In this document: positions 6,204-8,015 of the stretch, in pieces | How the letters are laid out: each line of letters opens with the position of its first letter | Position numbering within the stretch: position 1 is the stretch's first letter | From: an uncultured Nitrosomonadales bacterium | GTDB taxonomy: Bacteria > Pseudomonadota > Gammaproteobacteria > Burkholderiales > Methylophilaceae | Direction of reading: 5' to 3' | DNA: 8,015 bases | NCBI GenBank assembly: GCA_946481065.1 | Contig: CAMLMA010000082.1 | Location: 1 to 8,015, forward strand | Notes under the pieces: model-generated | The model's database searches: none | Seen by the model: the letters and a program-made list of their open reading frames with translations, nothing else | What the model was told of the DNA's origin: nothing | Position numbers and translations under genes: made by a program

Positions 6204-6914
6204 TCAGGCTGGCAAGTCTACCTTTTGACTAATCTTGGGTTGACTTGCCCCAATTTCAAGAAAGCTCGCTTCGACCGTTTCGACATTCATGCCTTCGGGA
6301 ATGGCGAAACTGCCGTCCAGACGCTGATAATACTTGAAATTGATTTTCATCGCCTGCGATACGCTGGCATCCTGGCTCGCCGGTACGGACACTGGCTGGC
6401 CATCCTTGGTACCGTTGAGCATGAGCTTGATGTTGCCCTGGATCGTCCTGGGGCTGCGGCCGGACTGCACGATCATGAGGTGATATTCATAGCTGCCGGG
6501 CTGCCGACTTTTGACCAGTCGAAAACTTTGCAACTTGACGGTGCTCGGCCCCGGAGCTTCGTTGAGGATGTTGCGATAGAACTCGACATCCTCCTTCAGC
6601 CGGATGCCCTCATCTTGTAGTTTCGCCAGTTCGATCGCCAGATTATCCTGCGCCGCCCGCTCGACCTGCATCTGGCGCTCGCTGATGACGAGCTTGGCCT
6701 GCAGGGCACGATTCTCTTCGATCATGCGCTCGAGGCCGCCGCGCAAGTTGTCGAACTCGCCGCCCGCCAATTGCCAGTAAGCGATCAGGTAACCAAAGAA
6801 GATCAATATGCACGCCAGTAACGGCCGCCAGAACCACGGGCGTTGCGAGCGGATCGCCACCCGTCGCGAAGTCGCTCCGAAATGGCGTCTCAATCGGCGC
6901 GATACCTGTCTCAC
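6204..6914 (-). CDS. Single-pass membrane coiled-coil protein, DUF6776-like
   Basis: A 236-residue protein of unknown function that I place, by memory of betaproteobacterial synteny, with the DUF6776 family. It has a strongly basic N-tail (1-30: ten Arg, no Lys, no acidic residue), one membrane segment (about 31-50), a heptad-like charged coiled coil (about 54-118, e.g. [19 protein letters not shown]) and a C-terminal beta-rich region (about 125-236). The positive-inside rule puts the Arg tail in the cytoplasm and the coiled coil outside. The GTG start at 6914 overlaps the argC stop as GTGA; no ribosome site precedes it, so coupling to argC is likely. A later GTG at codon 19 (6860) has only a distant GGAG. 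It lies directly before the bactofilin, which suggests that it anchors or receives bactofilin filaments; this is inference. Confidence 0.85.
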   Translation of the reverse strand: MRQVSRRLRRHFGATSRRVAIRSQRPWFWRPLLACILIFFGYLIAYWQLAGGEFDNLRGGLERMIEENRALQAKLVISERQMQVERAAQDNLAIELAKLQDEGIRLKEDVEFYRNILNEAPGPSTVKLQSFRLVKSRQPGSYEYHLMIVQSGRSPRTIQGNIKLMLNGTKDGQPVSVPASQDASVSQAMKINFKYYQRLDGSFAIPEGMNVETVEASFLEIGASQPKISQKVDLPA

Positions 6915-7957
6915 GGCAACAGGGGCATGATCTCGAGCCCGGTCCTTTCCGGCAGGTCGAACATGATATTCATGTTCTGTACGGCTTGGCCCGCCGCACC
7001 TTTGACCAGGTTATCGATGACGGACAACACTACCACCGTATCTCCGCCCTGCGGCCGATGCACTGCGATGCGGCACTGATTGGAACCACGCACCGAACGT
7101 GTCTCGGGATGCGCGCCCTTGGGTAGCACATCGACGAACGCTTCGTCGGCATAGCGCTGCTCGAACAAGGCCTGCAGATCGGTATCCTTGGTCAGTCTGG
7201 CGTATAGCGTGGCGTGGATACCCCGGATCAATGGCGTCAGATGGGGTACGAAGGTCAACCCCACTGATTGTCCCGACATCCGGGTCAAGCCTTGGCTGAT
7301 CTCCGGCAGATGCCGGTGCCCGTTGACTCCGTAAGCCTTGAAGTTATCGCCGGCCTCGGCGAACAAGGTATGTACTTCGGCCTTGCGTCCCGCGCCGCTG
7401 ACCCCGGATTTGGCATCCGCGATCAGATGCGTGGTATCCACGACACCGGCTTCGAGCAATGGCAGGAAACCGAGCTGCACCGCGGTCGGATAGCACCCAG
7501 GGTTAGCCACCAGCTGCGCCGTCCGAATCCGGGCACGGTCGAGCTCGGGCAACCCATAGACGGCATCCGCCACGAGATCGGGGCATGCATGGGGCATGCC
7601 GTACCATTTTTCCCAGGTCGGGATATCCTGGATACGGAAATCCGCGGCCAGATCGATCACCCGCACGCCTTTGTTGAGCAGCTCGCGCGTCTGTTGCATG
7701 GCGATACCGTTAGGCGTGGCGAAGAACACGACATCGCAACCGCCGAGATCGGCCTCGGAAGGATCGACGAAATTGAGGCCCACATAGCCACGCAAGCTCG
7801 GGAACATGTCTGCCACCGGCATACCGGCATCCCCGCGCGAGGTGATGGCCTTGAGTTCGATATGCGGGTGCAGCGCCAAGAGCCGCAATAATTCGACGCC
7901 GGTGTAACCGGTACCGCCGACAATCCCTACTTTCAGTTTTTTGCTTTGCATGGTCAT
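6911..7957 (-). CDS. argC: N-acetyl-gamma-glutamyl-phosphate reductase
   Basis: Third step of arginine synthesis in the cytoplasm: NADPH-dependent reduction of N-acetylglutamyl-phosphate to the semialdehyde. The 348-residue length fits type 1 ArgC. Visible are the nucleotide-binding glycine loop [10 protein letters not shown] (11-20), the catalytic cysteine C155 in NPGCYPTA, a conserved SGVSGAG (184-190) and the GHRHLPEI segment (213-220) with the histidine thought to assist catalysis. The ATG at 7957 has AAAGG six bases upstream; a second ATG two codons later would have poorer spacing. It is the first gene of the leftward run in this window and overlaps the next gene by four bases. No other arg gene is adjacent. 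No clear promoter or ARG box is seen in the 58 bases up to the edge. Confidence 0.97.
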   Translation of the reverse strand: MTMQSKKLKVGIVGGTGYTGVELLRLLALHPHIELKAITSRGDAGMPVADMFPSLRGYVGLNFVDPSEADLGGCDVVFFATPNGIAMQQTRELLNKGVRVIDLAADFRIQDIPTWEKWYGMPHACPDLVADAVYGLPELDRARIRTAQLVANPGCYPTAVQLGFLPLLEAGVVDTTHLIADAKSGVSGAGRKAEVHTLFAEAGDNFKAYGVNGHRHLPEISQGLTRMSGQSVGLTFVPHLTPLIRGIHATLYARLTKDTDLQALFEQRYADEAFVDVLPKGAHPETRSVRGSNQCRIAVHRPQGGDTVVVLSVIDNLVKGAAGQAVQNMNIMFDLPERTGLEIMPLLP

Positions 7958-8005
7958 TCGATGCCTTTACCCAGGTTGCATGGTAACAAATGCGGCGTAG
8001 ATAAC

Positions 8006-8015
8006 AAAAAAGCCG
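8006..8015 (-). terminator. Possible 3' half of an intrinsic terminator at the right edge
   Basis: On the minus strand the window starts with CGGC followed by six T, which looks like the closing end of a terminator hairpin for a gene upstream of argC. The other stem arm would lie beyond the window, so it cannot be confirmed. In related genomes I recall ribosomal protein genes (rplM-rpsI) preceding argC, which would fit. Confidence 0.3.

Noticed and set aside
5955..6620. A 221-codon plus-strand open frame across the bactofilin and DUF6776-like genes
   Set aside because: It spans two genes of the opposite strand, including their ribosome site and gap, and has no domain signal.
7571..7603. Repeated GGGCATGC words inside argC
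   Set aside because: They encode the conserved MPHAC segment; the repetition follows from codon choice and forms no wider structure.
7268..7891. A 207-codon open frame opposite argC
   Set aside because: Codon-aligned with argC on the opposite strand; the product resembles no family, whereas argC is complete.
7958..8015. An ARG box or promoter ahead of argC
   Set aside because: No palindromic ARG-box match and no paired hexamers are seen. A TAACAAA word occurs twice, 18 bases apart, but nothing ties it to a regulator.
1..8015. Mobile elements, CRISPR, tRNA genes or defence genes
   Set aside because: No transposase, integrase, spaced repeat array, cloverleaf or foreign-looking stretch is visible; genes are contiguous and of similar composition.

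Overview
The window reads as ordinary, densely packed chromosomal DNA of a betaproteobacterium. Protein resemblance and gene company point to the Nitrosomonadales/Gallionellaceae side of that class, but this placement is from memory of synteny and is an inference. The sequence is moderately GC-rich, all eight genes look intact, and no insertion sequence, integrase, tRNA, CRISPR array or prophage gene is visible. Every gap between genes is under 200 bases.

Layout. Positions 1-186 hold the start of a ribosomal RNA operon that runs leftward out of the window: two tandem promoters of closely similar design, then a boxB-like hairpin and a boxA antitermination site. Just upstream on the same strand is tyrS (187-1383, minus). 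Divergent from tyrS is a rightward run: a membrane-anchored M23 murein endopeptidase (about 1477-2826), anmK (2823-3917, joined by a GTGA overlap) and citrate synthase gltA (3954-5249). A perfect 22-bp inverted repeat (5258-5306) acts as a terminator for both strands between gltA and the convergent leftward run. That run, read from the right edge, is argC (7957-6911), a membrane-anchored coiled-coil protein resembling DUF6776 (6914-6204, again a GTGA overlap), a bactofilin (6178-5768) and erpA (5703-5353). erpA also has its own good sigma70-type promoter.

Functions. Most products are housekeeping: tyrosyl-tRNA charging beside an rRNA operon, arginine synthesis (ArgC), the TCA cycle entry step (GltA) and Fe-S cluster delivery (ErpA). 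A second theme is the cell wall: an M23 endopeptidase, an anhydro-MurNAc kinase for wall recycling, and a bactofilin scaffold next to a single-pass membrane protein with an arginine-only basic tail. Bactofilins in other bacteria recruit or position M23 peptidases, so the bactofilin plus coiled-coil membrane protein is the best candidate here for an under-described module.

Most noteworthy: the shared architecture of the two rrn promoters, with the upstream A/T tract of P1 overlapping the tyrS stop codon; the lack of a visible terminator between tyrS and rrn; the DUF6776-bactofilin pair; and gltA lying outside its frequent sdh neighbourhood without a visible Shine-Dalgarno sequence. I see no clearly novel defence, mobile or RNA-based system.
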